From Pelomonas nitida (GTDB taxonomy: Bacteria > Pseudomonadota > Gammaproteobacteria > Burkholderiales > Burkholderiaceae_C), in NCBI RefSeq assembly GCF_043555975.1, contig NZ_JBIGIA010000007.1, positions 186,001-250,000 of the forward strand: a DNA stretch of 64,000 nucleotides, written 5' to 3'. The notes under the pieces were generated by a model. It was not told where the DNA came from and ran no database searches. It was given only the letters and a program-made list of their open reading frames with translations. The position numbers and the translations under genes were made by a program. This document shows, piece after piece, positions 30,532 to 39,082 of the stretch. Numbering within the stretch: the first letter of the stretch is position 1; each line of letters starts with the position of its first letter.

Positions 30532-32072
30532 GGAGGCTTCCGAATGGATGGGCATCAACGCCTCTTGGGGAACTTGTCAGCTTGAGGACTGGGCCGTTCG
30601 GTAGCGCACTCCACCAGTCAGACTACGTTCGGGAAGGCACTCCGCTTGTCAATCCGATGCATCTCGTTGATGGGCGCATTCGGCCGTCACCGGAGATGTC
30701 TGTGCCGGCGCAAATGGTCGAACAACTGAGCGACTACAAGCTTCGGTCAGGTGACGTAGTGCTTGGTCGGCGCGGAGAAATGGGGCGTTGTGCAGTCGTC
30801 AGCCAACGTGAAGAAGGCTGGCTGTGTGGTACGGGCTCGCTCATCGTTCGGCCTGAGCGTCGGCTGCTCGACCCCAGCTACTTGCAAAGGCTGCTGACCA
30901 GCCGAAGCGTGGTTGACTACCTGCTGGCGGCTTCGGTAGGGTCAACGATGGCCAATCTGAACCAGCAGCATTTGCTTGCGTTGGACGTTTCGTTGCCGCC
31001 GTTGGCCGAGCAAACCCGCATCGTCGAGAAACTCGAAGAACTGCTGTCCGACCTCGATGCCGGCGTGGCGGAGCTGAAGGCGGCGCAGGCCAAGCTGCAG
31101 CACTACCGCCAGTCCCTGCTCAAGGCCGCCGTCGAGGGCTCGCTCACCGCCGCCTGGCGCGAGGCCCACCCGGCACCCGAGGAATCCGGCGCCGACCTGC
31201 TCGCCCGCATCCTGCGCGAGCGCCGCGCCCGCTGGGAAGCCCAGCAGCTCGCCAAGTTCGAGGCGCAGGGCAAGGCGCCGACTAAGGGGTGGCAGGGGAA
31301 GTATCCGGAGCCGGCATCCCTCGACACAAATGCGCTCGACGCATTGCCGAACAGTTGGGTGTGGGCCAGCGTTGAGCAACTTGGCACCGTTCAACTTGGG
31401 AGGCAGCGTTCACCCGATAAATTGGGCGGCGCAAACCCTACTCCATATGTTCGGGCTGCCAATATTCGCGAAGGCGGCATTGACTTGGCTGATGTCCTTT
31501 ACATGGACTTTTCGGCATCAGAGCGAATAACGTTTGCCTTGAAGCCTGGGGATGTTCTTCTGACCGAGGCTTCCGGAAGCCCCGAGCACGTTGGAAGACC
31601 GGCCATATGGCGAGATGGGACGGACTTGTACTGTTTCCAGAACACAGTGCTTCGTTTCCAATCGCACTTGCTAAGTCCAGAGTTCGCTTACTTCTCGTTC
31701 TTGGCAATGCAGAAGCTCGGCGTTTTCCGGCGGCTTTCTGGCGGAGTGGGTATCAACCACTTGAGCGCAGGCAAGTTCTCAACGCTGCCAGTTCCTCTGC
31801 CTCCCGTTCGTGAGCAGTTAGAGATTGTTCGTCTGCTGACTGACGCGTTCGCGTTATGTGATCGACAGCTCGCAGCAATCGAGCGCGTTGAGAGCCAATC
31901 CACCGCCCAACGCCAAAACCTCCTCCGCGCCGCCTTCGCCGGCCAGCTGGTTCCCCAAGACCCGGCCGACGAGCCCGCCGCCGCGTTGCTGGCGCGCATC
32001 CGCGCCGAGCGGGCCGCAGCCGGGGGCGGCACCCGGGCCCGCCGCGGCCGCCCCGCCAAGGAGGTTTCGTGA
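30528..32072 (+). CDS. hsdS: Type I restriction enzyme, specificity subunit (HsdS)
   Basis: HsdS recognises the split target sequence through two target-recognition domains. In the 514-residue protein the first runs from LPNGWASTPLGELVSLRTGPFG to about residue 155 and ends in LPPLAEQTRIVEKLEELLSD. A helical spacer (AELKAAQAKLQHYRQSLLKA) follows. The second begins LPNSWVWASVEQLGTVQLGRQ near residue 285 and ends in PLPPVREQLEIVRLL. The C-terminal conserved region contains LLRAAFAGQLVPQDPADEPA. The start GTG overlaps the hsdR stop, and the stop overlaps the next gene, a DUF1016 nuclease. A near copy of the last 100 bases occurs at 33211-33311. Confidence 0.93.
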   Translation: MRRLPNGWASTPLGELVSLRTGPFGSALHQSDYVREGTPLVNPMHLVDGRIRPSPEMSVPAQMVEQLSDYKLRSGDVVLGRRGEMGRCAVVSQREEGWLCGTGSLIVRPERRLLDPSYLQRLLTSRSVVDYLLAASVGSTMANLNQQHLLALDVSLPPLAEQTRIVEKLEELLSDLDAGVAELKAAQAKLQHYRQSLLKAAVEGSLTAAWREAHPAPEESGADLLARILRERRARWEAQQLAKFEAQGKAPTKGWQGKYPEPASLDTNALDALPNSWVWASVEQLGTVQLGRQRSPDKLGGANPTPYVRAANIREGGIDLADVLYMDFSASERITFALKPGDVLLTEASGSPEHVGRPAIWRDGTDLYCFQNTVLRFQSHLLSPEFAYFSFLAMQKLGVFRRLSGGVGINHLSAGKFSTLPVPLPPVREQLEIVRLLTDAFALCDRQLAAIERVESQSTAQRQNLLRAAFAGQLVPQDPADEPAAALLARIRAERAAAGGGTRARRGRPAKEVS

Positions 32073-33193
32073 CCGACCTCGCCGCCAAGCCCTACGCCGA
32101 GTTGCTGGGCGCCATCCGGCAGCGCATCCAGGCCGCGCAGAGCCGGGCGGTGCTGGCGGTCAACACCGAGCTGGTGAGGCTGTACTGGCAGGTCGGCCAG
32201 CTGCTGGATGCCCGTCAGCAGGAGGCGGGTTGGGGCGCGGCCGTCATCCCCCGGCTGGCGCTGGATATCGCCAACGCGCTGCCCGAGGTGAAGGGCTTTT
32301 CCGAGCGCAACCTCAAGCGCATGCTGGCCTTCTACCGGGCCTATGCCGACGACCCGGCGTTTGTGCCACAGGCTGTGGCACAAATCGAGTCACCGCCACA
32401 GCCGGCCTCAAAAGTGCCACAGCCTGTGGCACCGGCGCCGGCCGGCCAGGTCGAGCCCATGCTGCGTCTGCCCTGGGGCCACCATGTATTGCTGCTGGAA
32501 CGGGTGAAGCCCACCGCCGAGCGCCGCTGGTACATGGCGCAGGCCGTGACCCAGGGCTGGAGCCGCAGCGTGCTGCAGGCCCAGATTGCCGGCGCGGCGC
32601 ACGCGCGCCAGGGCGCGCTGGTGAACAACTTCGCCACCCGGCTGCCGGCGCCGCAGTCCGAGCTGGTGCAGCAGGCATTGAAGGACCCGTATGTCTTTGA
32701 TTTCCTGACGCTGGCGCCCACCTTCCATGAGCGCGAGCTGGAAGTGGGCCTGGTGGCCCATCTGGAAAAGTTCCTGCTCGAACTGGGCCAGGGCTTTGCG
32801 TTCGTGGGCCGGCAGTACCTGCTGACGGTGGGCGAGAACGAGTTCTACGTGGACCTGCTCTTCTATCACCTGAAGCTGCGCGCCTTTGTGGTGATCGAGC
32901 TCAAGCGGGGCGACTTCAAGCCCGAGTACGCGGGCAAGCTGAACTTCTATTGCAATGTGGTGGACGACCTGCTCCGCCACCCGCAGGACGCGCCCACCAT
33001 CGGGCTGCTGTTGTGCCAGGGCCAGGACAAGGTGCTGGCCGAGTACGCGCTGCGCGGCATCGACAAGCCCATCGGCATCGCCAGCTACGAGCTGACGCGG
33101 GCGCTGCCGGCGTCGTTGCAAAGCGCGCTGCCGAGCATCGAGGCGCTGGAGGCGGAGCTGGGGGCGGGGTCGTCAGCACCGGAGGCGCCATGA
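32069..33193 (+). CDS. DUF1016/YhcG-type PD-(D/E)XK nuclease protein
   Basis: The 374-residue product has the N-terminal DUF1016 helical domain (VNTELVRLYWQVGQLLDAR, ERNLKRMLAFYRAYAD), a Pro-rich linker, and a C-terminal nuclease domain. In the nuclease domain GENEFYVDLLFYHLKLRAFV followed by VIELKRGDFKPEYAGKL supplies the D...ExK catalytic set. Such proteins occur in defence islands and inside type I restriction operons; their role is not settled. The start overlaps the hsdS stop and the stop overlaps a small open frame that copies the hsdS tail. The linker holds two similar motifs (VPQAVA and VPQPVA). Confidence 0.85.
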   Translation: MTDLAAKPYAELLGAIRQRIQAAQSRAVLAVNTELVRLYWQVGQLLDARQQEAGWGAAVIPRLALDIANALPEVKGFSERNLKRMLAFYRAYADDPAFVPQAVAQIESPPQPASKVPQPVAPAPAGQVEPMLRLPWGHHVLLLERVKPTAERRWYMAQAVTQGWSRSVLQAQIAGAAHARQGALVNNFATRLPAPQSELVQQALKDPYVFDFLTLAPTFHERELEVGLVAHLEKFLLELGQGFAFVGRQYLLTVGENEFYVDLLFYHLKLRAFVVIELKRGDFKPEYAGKLNFYCNVVDDLLRHPQDAPTIGLLLCQGQDKVLAEYALRGIDKPIGIASYELTRALPASLQSALPSIEALEAELGAGSSAPEAP

Positions 33194-33372
33194 AGCCCGC
33201 CCGACCCGACAACCTCCGCCGCGCCGCCTTCGCCGGCCAGCTCGTCCCGCAAGACAGGGCCGACGAGCCCGCCGCCGAGTTGTTGGCACGCATCCGCGCC
33301 GAGCGGACCGCCTCCATGCCCGCCCGTTCGCGGCGCCGCACCGCAGACAAGCATCAAGGAGACCCATCGTGA
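33190..33372 (+). pseudogene. Orphan copy of the hsdS 3' end
   Basis: An ATG overlapping the DUF1016 stop begins a 60-residue frame, MKPARPDNLRRAAFAGQLVP..., which repeats the hsdS C-terminus (LLRAAFAGQLVPQDPADEPA). At DNA level 33211-33311 matches 31918-32018 with ten mismatches in 101 bases by my count. It has no recognition domain. It is best explained as the left-over end of hsdS after a nuclease cassette entered, or as a partial duplication. Whether the peptide is made is unknown; the overlap with both neighbours keeps it translatable. Confidence 0.7.
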
Positions 33373-33683
33373 TCACCCTGATTCGAGACCCCCAGTGGAT
33401 TCAGCAGTTCCTGAACCGGGTGCTGCCGCAGCCGGAGCAGGTCAGCGACTGGATGGATCGCAACGGGCCGATTGCCAATGCTGATTTGTGCCAGATCGCC
33501 GGGCTGGACACGCTGAAAGCGTCAAAGCAGCTCAAGCGCTGGGTGGATCAAGGCCTGTTGGTTCCCGACACGGGCCGAGGCAAACGCAACATGGTCTATC
33601 GCAAGCCGGTTTTGGACGGTTCAGCGACAGAAGGCCTGGATTTGTTATCTCAGGCGCCGGAAAACAAACCAGGCGCCGACTAG
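33369..33683 (+). CDS. Small winged-helix-like protein in the restriction locus
   Basis: The 104-residue product starts MITLIRDPQWIQQFLNRVLP. It has a helix-turn-helix-like core, NADLCQIAGLDTLKASKQLK then RWVDQGLLVPDTGRGKRNMV, typical of a winged helix with a recognition helix followed by a basic wing. No enzyme motif is present. It overlaps the preceding small frame by 4 bases and lies before a 355-base gap that leads to hsdM. A regulator of hsdM expression or a DNA-binding accessory factor are both possible; neither is proven. Confidence 0.65.
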   Translation: MITLIRDPQWIQQFLNRVLPQPEQVSDWMDRNGPIANADLCQIAGLDTLKASKQLKRWVDQGLLVPDTGRGKRNMVYRKPVLDGSATEGLDLLSQAPENKPGAD

Positions 33684-34038
33684 AAGTTTTTTCCAATCAA
33701 TGGCTTAGCTCATTCGTTGTTTGCCAGCCGAGCTTGATCTGCCCGTTCTCGGTCTACAGGCGGCCCTGGCAAGAATGACCCACTTTGTTTTCTTCTCTGC
33801 CAGATAACAACAAGCGTGAGTCATGATTTTCATTTCACATCAAAGACTTAGGTGAGTCGTTGTTTTCCTTGGCTGCGGCAATTCCGATTGCAAGCTCCGC
33901 GAGCCGCAATCGGCAGACCTTGCTTGACGGTCACTTGACGAGCAGCGTTGCCAACCGAACCTGCTGCGCACGAAGTTTCATAAAAATCAACAACTTAGCG
34001 TTCCATTCGGTACTTGACGGGTACTTGATGCCAGCCCC
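33684..34038. other. Non-coding gap upstream of hsdM with structured and repeated DNA
   Basis: No gene is supported. The gap is more AT-rich than its surroundings. It contains a strong dyad at 33884-33913 and four copies of the motif CTTGA(C/T)G (near 33923, 33933, 34013 and 34024). The last two sit in tandem 11-base repeats, GGTACTTGACG (34009-34019) and GGTACTTGATG (34020-34030), just before the hsdM start. The layout suggests a separate regulated hsdM promoter. Confidence 0.5.
33884..33913. promoter_or_regulatory. Long hairpin/dyad upstream of hsdM
   Basis: CCGATTGC (33884-33891) pairs with GCAATCGG (33906-33913). Inside, GCTC and GAGC pair around a CGC loop, giving 12 base pairs with a small internal bulge. 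No T run follows, so it is more likely an operator or an RNA structure than a terminator. Confidence 0.5.
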
Positions 34039-35541
34039 ATGAACACCTCCACCCTCATCCAGAAAGTCTGGAACTTCTGCCACACGCTGCGCGACGACGG
34101 CGTGGGCTATGGCGACTACCTGGAGCAGCTGACCTATCTGCTGTTCCTGAAGATGGCGCACGAGTACGCGCTGCCGCCCTACAACCGCGATTCGCGCATT
34201 CCCAAGGGCTACGACTGGGCCGCGCTGCGCCCGCTGGCCGGCGAGCCGCTGGAGGCGCAGTACCTGGCCACGCTGCACAGGCTGGGGGCTCAGCCCGGCA
34301 TGCTGGGCGCGATCTTCTTCAAGGCGCAGAACAAGATCCAGGACCCGGCCAAGCTGTCACGCCTGGTGCAGATGATCGACGAGCAGGCCTGGGTGGGCAT
34401 GGACGCCGACATGAAGGGCGACCTCTACGAGGGCCTGCTGCAGAAGAACGCCGAAGACACCAAGAGCGGCGCCGGCCAGTACTTCACGCCGCGCGCGCTG
34501 ATCCAGGCCATGGTGGCCTGCATGCGCCCGCAGCCGGGCCAGACGATTGCCGACCCGGCCTGCGGTACGGGTGGTTTCTTCCTGGCGGCCAACGAGTGGC
34601 TGACCGGCACCGGGCCGTGGCTGCGTGACCATGGCGACTGGCTGGGCTACCAGAAGCCGACCCTGACCAAGCCGCAGAAGGCCTTTCTGCGCGACGAGAC
34701 TTTCCACGGCAACGAAATCGTGCCGGGCACGCGCCGCATGTGCCTGATGAACCTGATGCTGCACGGCGTGGGCGACCTGGTGGGCGAGCCGTCGGTGGAG
34801 CGGGCCGACGCGCTGATCGCCGAGCCGCGCCTGGCTGTGGACCTGGTGCTGGCCAACCCGCCCTTCGGCAAGAAGAGCAGCATGACCATCACCAACGAGG
34901 AGGGCGAGGAAGACCGCGACGCGCTGCTCTACGAGCGGCAGGACTTCTGGGAAACCACGTCCAACAAGCAGCTGAACTTCCTGCAGCACATCGTCAGCAT
35001 GCTGGCCGTGACCGGCCGCGCGGCGGTGGTGCTGCCCGACAACGTGCTGTTCGAGGGCGGCGCGGGCGAAAAGATCCGCCGCAAGCTGCTGGAGAGCTGC
35101 GATGTGCACACCATCCTGCGCCTGCCCACGGGCATCTTCTATGCACAGGGCGTGAAGGCCAACGTGGTGTTCTTCGACAACGCGCCCAAGGACGGCCGCG
35201 TGCATACCAAGGGCGTGTGGTTCTACGACCTGCGCACCAACCAGCACTTCACACTGAAGACCCGGCCACTGCGCCTGCCCGACTTGCAGGACTTCATCCG
35301 TTGCTACAACCCGGCCAACCGGCACGAGCGGGTGGCGACGGAGCGCTTCAGGTACTACGCCTACGACGACCTGGTGAACCGCGACAAGGCCAGCCTGGAT
35401 GTGTTCTGGCTGAAGGATGCCAGCCTGGACAACCTGGACGACTTGCCGCCGCCGGACGTGCTGCAACAGGAAATCATCGAGCACCTGGAGGCGGCGCTGG
35501 CGGCCTTCCGCGAGGTGGCGGCGGCGCTGCCGGCGCGCTGA
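34039..35541 (+). CDS. hsdM: Type I restriction enzyme, methylase subunit (HsdM)
   Basis: HsdM makes N6-methyladenine with HsdS. The 500-residue protein has an N-terminal helical domain (LIQKVWNFCHTLRDDGVGYG), then the methyltransferase core. The core has a SAM motif DPACGTGGFFLAANEWL and the catalytic NPPFG. The stretch KSGAGQYFTPRALIQAM is typical of the family. The length is normal. Unlike most type I loci it is the last gene, far downstream of hsdS and behind its own 355-base leader region. Confidence 0.95.
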   Translation: MNTSTLIQKVWNFCHTLRDDGVGYGDYLEQLTYLLFLKMAHEYALPPYNRDSRIPKGYDWAALRPLAGEPLEAQYLATLHRLGAQPGMLGAIFFKAQNKIQDPAKLSRLVQMIDEQAWVGMDADMKGDLYEGLLQKNAEDTKSGAGQYFTPRALIQAMVACMRPQPGQTIADPACGTGGFFLAANEWLTGTGPWLRDHGDWLGYQKPTLTKPQKAFLRDETFHGNEIVPGTRRMCLMNLMLHGVGDLVGEPSVERADALIAEPRLAVDLVLANPPFGKKSSMTITNEEGEEDRDALLYERQDFWETTSNKQLNFLQHIVSMLAVTGRAAVVLPDNVLFEGGAGEKIRRKLLESCDVHTILRLPTGIFYAQGVKANVVFFDNAPKDGRVHTKGVWFYDLRTNQHFTLKTRPLRLPDLQDFIRCYNPANRHERVATERFRYYAYDDLVNRDKASLDVFWLKDASLDNLDDLPPPDVLQQEIIEHLEAALAAFREVAAALPAR

Positions 35542-35690
35542 GGGCGGGGCAGCCGGGCGTGCCATGAGTCACGCTCGCCCGATGTCATGCACGCCTTGCA
35601 TAAGCGCATGAGCACTTGGCTAGACAGGCTGTTGAGACGAACCCAGCCTTCGCGCTACCGTTCGCCCCACTCAAAGTTACGGAGCATTTC

Positions 35691-36962
35691 ATGCCCAACC
35701 TGTCCTTCGTTTCGCCCACGCGCAACAGCCCCTGGGGAACGTATCTGTCGCAGATCGATGCCGTCGAACCCTACCTCGGGTCCCTGCAGCGCTGGGTCGA
35801 GACGCTGCGCCGCCCCAAGCGCGCGCTCATCGTGGACATCCCCATCGAGCTGGACAACGGCAGCATCGCCCACTTCGAGGGCTACCGCGTGCAGCACAGC
35901 CTGACGCGCGGCCCCGGCAAGGGCGGCGTGCGCTACCACCCCGACGTGACGCTGGAAGAAGTGATGGCGCTGTCGGCCTGGATGACGATCAAGAACGCCG
36001 CCGTCAACCTGCCCTACGGCGGCGCCAAGGGCGGCATCCGGCTGGACCCGGCGCTGCTGTCGCAGAAGGAGCTGGAGAAGGTCACGCGCCGCTACACCAG
36101 CGAGATCGGCATCATCATCGGCCCCAACCAGGACATCCCCGCGCCCGACGTGAACACGAACGGCAAGATCATGGCCTGGATGATGGACACCTACTCGATG
36201 AACACCGGCGCCACGGCGACCGGCGTCGTCACGGGCAAGCCCATCGAGCTGGGCGGCTCGCTGGGCCGCGTGGCCGCCACCGGCCGAGGCGTGTTCGTCG
36301 TGGGCCGTGAAGCCATGCGTCGCCTCAACATCGAGATGGAAGGCGCCCGCGTCGCCGTGCAGGGCTTCGGCAACGTCGGCTCCATCGCCGCCAAGCTGTT
36401 CGCCGCCAACGGCGCACGCGTGGTCTGCGTGCAGGACCACACCGGCACCATCCTGAACGAAAACGGTTTCGACATGACCGTGCTGCTGGACTACGTCGCC
36501 AAGCACCGTGGCGTGGCCGGCTTCCCCGGCGGCGACAAGATCGACAACGAGAACTTCTGGGACGTGCAGAGCGACGTGCTGATCCCCGCCGCGCTCGAAG
36601 GCCAGCTGACCGCAGAGCGCGCGCAGCGCATCCGCACGCGCCTCGTGCTGGAAGGCGCCAACGGCCCGACCACGCCGGACGGCGAGGCCGTGCTGGCCGA
36701 CCGCGGCATCGTCGTCGTGCCGGACGTCATCGCCAACGCCGGTGGCGTGACCGTGTCCTACTTCGAGTGGGTGCAGGACTTCTCGTCCTTCTTCTGGACC
36801 GAGGACGAGATCAACGTGCGCCTGGACAAGATCATGATCGGCGCGTTCAAGCACATCTGGGAAACCGGCGAGCTGCACAAGATCCCGCTGCGCACGGCGG
36901 CCTTCACGGTGGCCTGCACACGGGTGCTGCAGGCGCGTGAAGAGCGCGGCCTGTACCCCTGA
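35691..36962 (+). CDS. gdhA: Glutamate dehydrogenase (Glu/Leu/Phe/Val dehydrogenase family)
   Basis: The enzyme interconverts glutamate and 2-oxoglutarate plus ammonia. With the ATG at 35691, preceded by GGAG, it has 423 residues. The substrate domain has GPGKGGVRYHPDV and the catalytic stretch LPYGGAKGGIRLDP, which carries the lysine typical of the family. The nucleotide-binding domain has the Rossmann motif VAVQGFGNVGSIAAKLF. The C-terminus is normal. It is a single-gene unit closed by a bidirectional terminator shared with rtcA. Confidence 0.92.
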   Translation: MPNLSFVSPTRNSPWGTYLSQIDAVEPYLGSLQRWVETLRRPKRALIVDIPIELDNGSIAHFEGYRVQHSLTRGPGKGGVRYHPDVTLEEVMALSAWMTIKNAAVNLPYGGAKGGIRLDPALLSQKELEKVTRRYTSEIGIIIGPNQDIPAPDVNTNGKIMAWMMDTYSMNTGATATGVVTGKPIELGGSLGRVAATGRGVFVVGREAMRRLNIEMEGARVAVQGFGNVGSIAAKLFAANGARVVCVQDHTGTILNENGFDMTVLLDYVAKHRGVAGFPGGDKIDNENFWDVQSDVLIPAALEGQLTAERAQRIRTRLVLEGANGPTTPDGEAVLADRGIVVVPDVIANAGGVTVSYFEWVQDFSSFFWTEDEINVRLDKIMIGAFKHIWETGELHKIPLRTAAFTVACTRVLQAREERGLYP

Positions 36963-36986
36963 TCTTCCGGTTCGCGCCCGAAGGAC

Positions 36987-37012
36987 AAAGCCCGCAGCGA
37001 GCGGGCTTTCTT
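36987..37012. terminator. Bidirectional terminator between gdhA and rtcA
   Basis: AAAGCCCGC (36987-36995) and GCGGGCTTT (37001-37009) form a 9-bp stem with a 5-base loop. T residues follow on the plus strand and A-to-T on the minus strand, so it can stop both the rightward gdhA and the leftward rtcA transcripts. Confidence 0.8.
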
Positions 37013-37016
37013 CATG

Positions 37017-38099
37017 TCAGGCCGGGCTGACCGTGACGTGCCAGGCGCGGTGCAGTTGCTCGGCCGCGAACCGCACGGGCAGGAAGGCCGACACCGTCTC
37101 GATCTGCGTGCGCGCATGCAGGCTCAGCTCGGTGCAGGTGAACGCGGCCGGCTGGCCGCTGGCCTGCACGGCGAGCGCCAGCGGCAGCATCCACTGATCG
37201 GTGAGGTGCTCGCCCAGCGCCCCCTCGCTGGCGATGTAGGCGCGCACCTCGCGCACCAGCTCACCCGCCACCTGTTCCGCCGGGCGGCCCTTCTCGCCGA
37301 AAGCGGTGAACAGCTCGGTGACCCCCGTGTGCGCCAGCGTGGCCATCAAGGCGTTGCCCGGGCCTTCGTCCTGCCGCGCATCGCCATGCAGCAGCTTGTC
37401 GCGCGGCCAGCCCAGCCGCTCGGCCAGCACGGCCAGCTCCTGCGCGGCCACGCGGCCGGGGATGCCCGGCGTCAGGCATTCGGCGAACGCGTCCAGCCGC
37501 TCGCCCCGCGTGAGCACGTCCACCGGCACCAACCGCGCCGCCGGCACGATGCGCGCCGTGAAGCGCCCGCCACCGGCCGGGTAGAAACCGTGGCGCACCA
37601 GCGCCAGCTCCAGGCCCACACCCAGCCGCGCCAGCAGCGGCGCGAAGCAGCGCTGCAGGAAATGAAACGGCGGCGCCATCGGGTTGTGCGTACCGCCGGT
37701 CAAGGTGATCTGGCTCTCGCCGGCTGCGCTCATCAGCGCCGGCAGCACGGTCTGCAGCACCAACGTGCAGCTGCCGGCCGAGCCGACATCGAAGCGGTAC
37801 TCGCCGGCCCGCACATCGCCGGGCGTGAACACCAGCGTCTGCGAGCCCAGCTCGGCGCCCTCCACCTGCGCACCACTCACGGCGGCGGCCGCCTGCACGC
37901 AGGCCAGGTGTTGCCGCATCAGCCCCGGCTTGGCCCGGCCCGCGCGGATGCGGCTGAAACGCACCGGCTGGCGCGTGCACATGGCCAGGGCCAGGCCCGT
38001 GCGCAGGATCTGCCCGCCGCCTTCGCCGGAGGCGCCGTCGAGTTCGATCACACCGAGCGATCGCGTGGCGATGCCCGTGTTCTTGTTCTGGTTGTTCAT
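37017..38099 (-). CDS. rtcA: RNA 3'-terminal phosphate cyclase RtcA
   Basis: RtcA uses ATP to convert RNA 3'-phosphate ends to 2',3'-cyclic phosphates, through an AMP-histidine intermediate. The 360-residue protein starts MNNQNKNTGIATRSLGVIEL and shows LDGASGEGGGQILRTGLALA, the family hallmark near the N-terminus. The C-terminal part has GEHLTDQWMLPLALA, whose His is the adenylated residue in the family. The ATG at 38099 was chosen because it lies four bases after the stop of the upstream zinc-ribbon gene and matches the usual N-terminus. It is the last gene of the leftward sigma-54 operon, and its product works with RtcB on broken RNA ends. Confidence 0.95.
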   Translation of the reverse strand: MNNQNKNTGIATRSLGVIELDGASGEGGGQILRTGLALAMCTRQPVRFSRIRAGRAKPGLMRQHLACVQAAAAVSGAQVEGAELGSQTLVFTPGDVRAGEYRFDVGSAGSCTLVLQTVLPALMSAAGESQITLTGGTHNPMAPPFHFLQRCFAPLLARLGVGLELALVRHGFYPAGGGRFTARIVPAARLVPVDVLTRGERLDAFAECLTPGIPGRVAAQELAVLAERLGWPRDKLLHGDARQDEGPGNALMATLAHTGVTELFTAFGEKGRPAEQVAGELVREVRAYIASEGALGEHLTDQWMLPLALAVQASGQPAAFTCTELSLHARTQIETVSAFLPVRFAAEQLHRAWHVTVSPA

Positions 38100-38103
38100 G
38101 GAT

Positions 38104-38994
38104 TTACGAATTGAGTCGCACCCAGGCCGCCAGCGCGGGGTGCTTGCGAAGCTCGCTCCACAGCGGCTCGGCGGGCACGCGCTGCGCGAGCCGCAGCATG
38201 CGATACAGGTTTTCAAGGCGGATGGCATGGCCGCTGTCCAGCGCGTCACGCACGGCTGCATCGAGCAGCGCAGGCGCGATGCCGCGCACGAAATCGCCCC
38301 ACGGCCACGTCACGTACCGCGTCGCCGCGACAGCCTCCAGCACCCAGGCATCGTCGTCGGGGTGGCGCAGCCAGGGCGTCAGGGCCTGCGCCGCCGCGCG
38401 GCGTTGCCCGTCGTACCCGTCCCGTTCGCCATCCAATGCAAAGGCGCGCAGCCACTCGATATCGCTGCGCCGGCCCCACCGGCCCAACACCTCGATCGCC
38501 ACCTTCCGCACACCATCCCACTTGCTGGCGAGCGCGGCGTCGACACGCCGCTCGGTCTCGGCGTCCGGGCTCGACGCACTCACGCTGCGCAGCCAGGCCA
38601 CCTCCTGCCGCAACAGGTCGGCGCCGGGCACGGCCTGGGCCTTCGCAAGCACCGCGCGGCGCTGACGCCGGCAAGGCAGGCAGCGGGCCGCGCCGCTGTC
38701 CAGATGGGCGCCGATGGTCTCGAACCACCACTTCTGCTGCTTGGCCGTCCACACCTCCTGCGAACCGCAATCGCGGCAGCGAAAAGGTCGGTCGACATAG
38801 AACGCGGGGAACCCGATGCAGGGCGGCTGCGCGTGGTGACGCTGCAGCATGTCCTGGTCGGCGGGCTCCGCGCCCAGCGAGCGCAGCACTCGCGGATCGA
38901 CAGCGCCGGCCCGCTGTGCATGCGCCGACGCACGAACCGCACGCTCAAGGCGCAGCTGCTTGATCTCGGCCCGGCGCTGCTTGTTGCTCTTCAT
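38104..38994 (-). CDS. Zinc-ribbon protein with a HEAT-like C-terminus, in the rtc operon
   Basis: The 296-residue product starts MKSNKQRRAEIKQLRLERA, a basic helix. A zinc ribbon follows at about residues 70-115, with Cys pairs in RPFRCRDCGSQEVWTAKQQK and ARCLPCRRQRR. The rest (about residues 125-296) is made of helical units with Trp/Arg repeats such as KWDGVRKVAIEVLGRWGRRS and DGQRRAAAQALTPWL, which resemble HEAT repeats. A strong GAGAGGG ribosome-binding site lies before the ATG. It is between rtcB (88 bases away) and rtcA (4 bases), so it is part of the operon. No function is known to me; an RNA- or ribosome-binding adaptor is a guess. Confidence 0.8.
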   Translation of the reverse strand: MKSNKQRRAEIKQLRLERAVRASAHAQRAGAVDPRVLRSLGAEPADQDMLQRHHAQPPCIGFPAFYVDRPFRCRDCGSQEVWTAKQQKWWFETIGAHLDSGAARCLPCRRQRRAVLAKAQAVPGADLLRQEVAWLRSVSASSPDAETERRVDAALASKWDGVRKVAIEVLGRWGRRSDIEWLRAFALDGERDGYDGQRRAAAQALTPWLRHPDDDAWVLEAVAATRYVTWPWGDFVRGIAPALLDAAVRDALDSGHAIRLENLYRMLRLAQRVPAEPLWSELRKHPALAAWVRLNS

Positions 38995-39082
38995 GAGTCC
39001 CTCTCTGTCCAACGGCTCTCCGCCGCCGCAGCGCCCAGGCAGCAGCAAGCGCCGAATCACGCTCACCAGCCGCACCGGGCTT

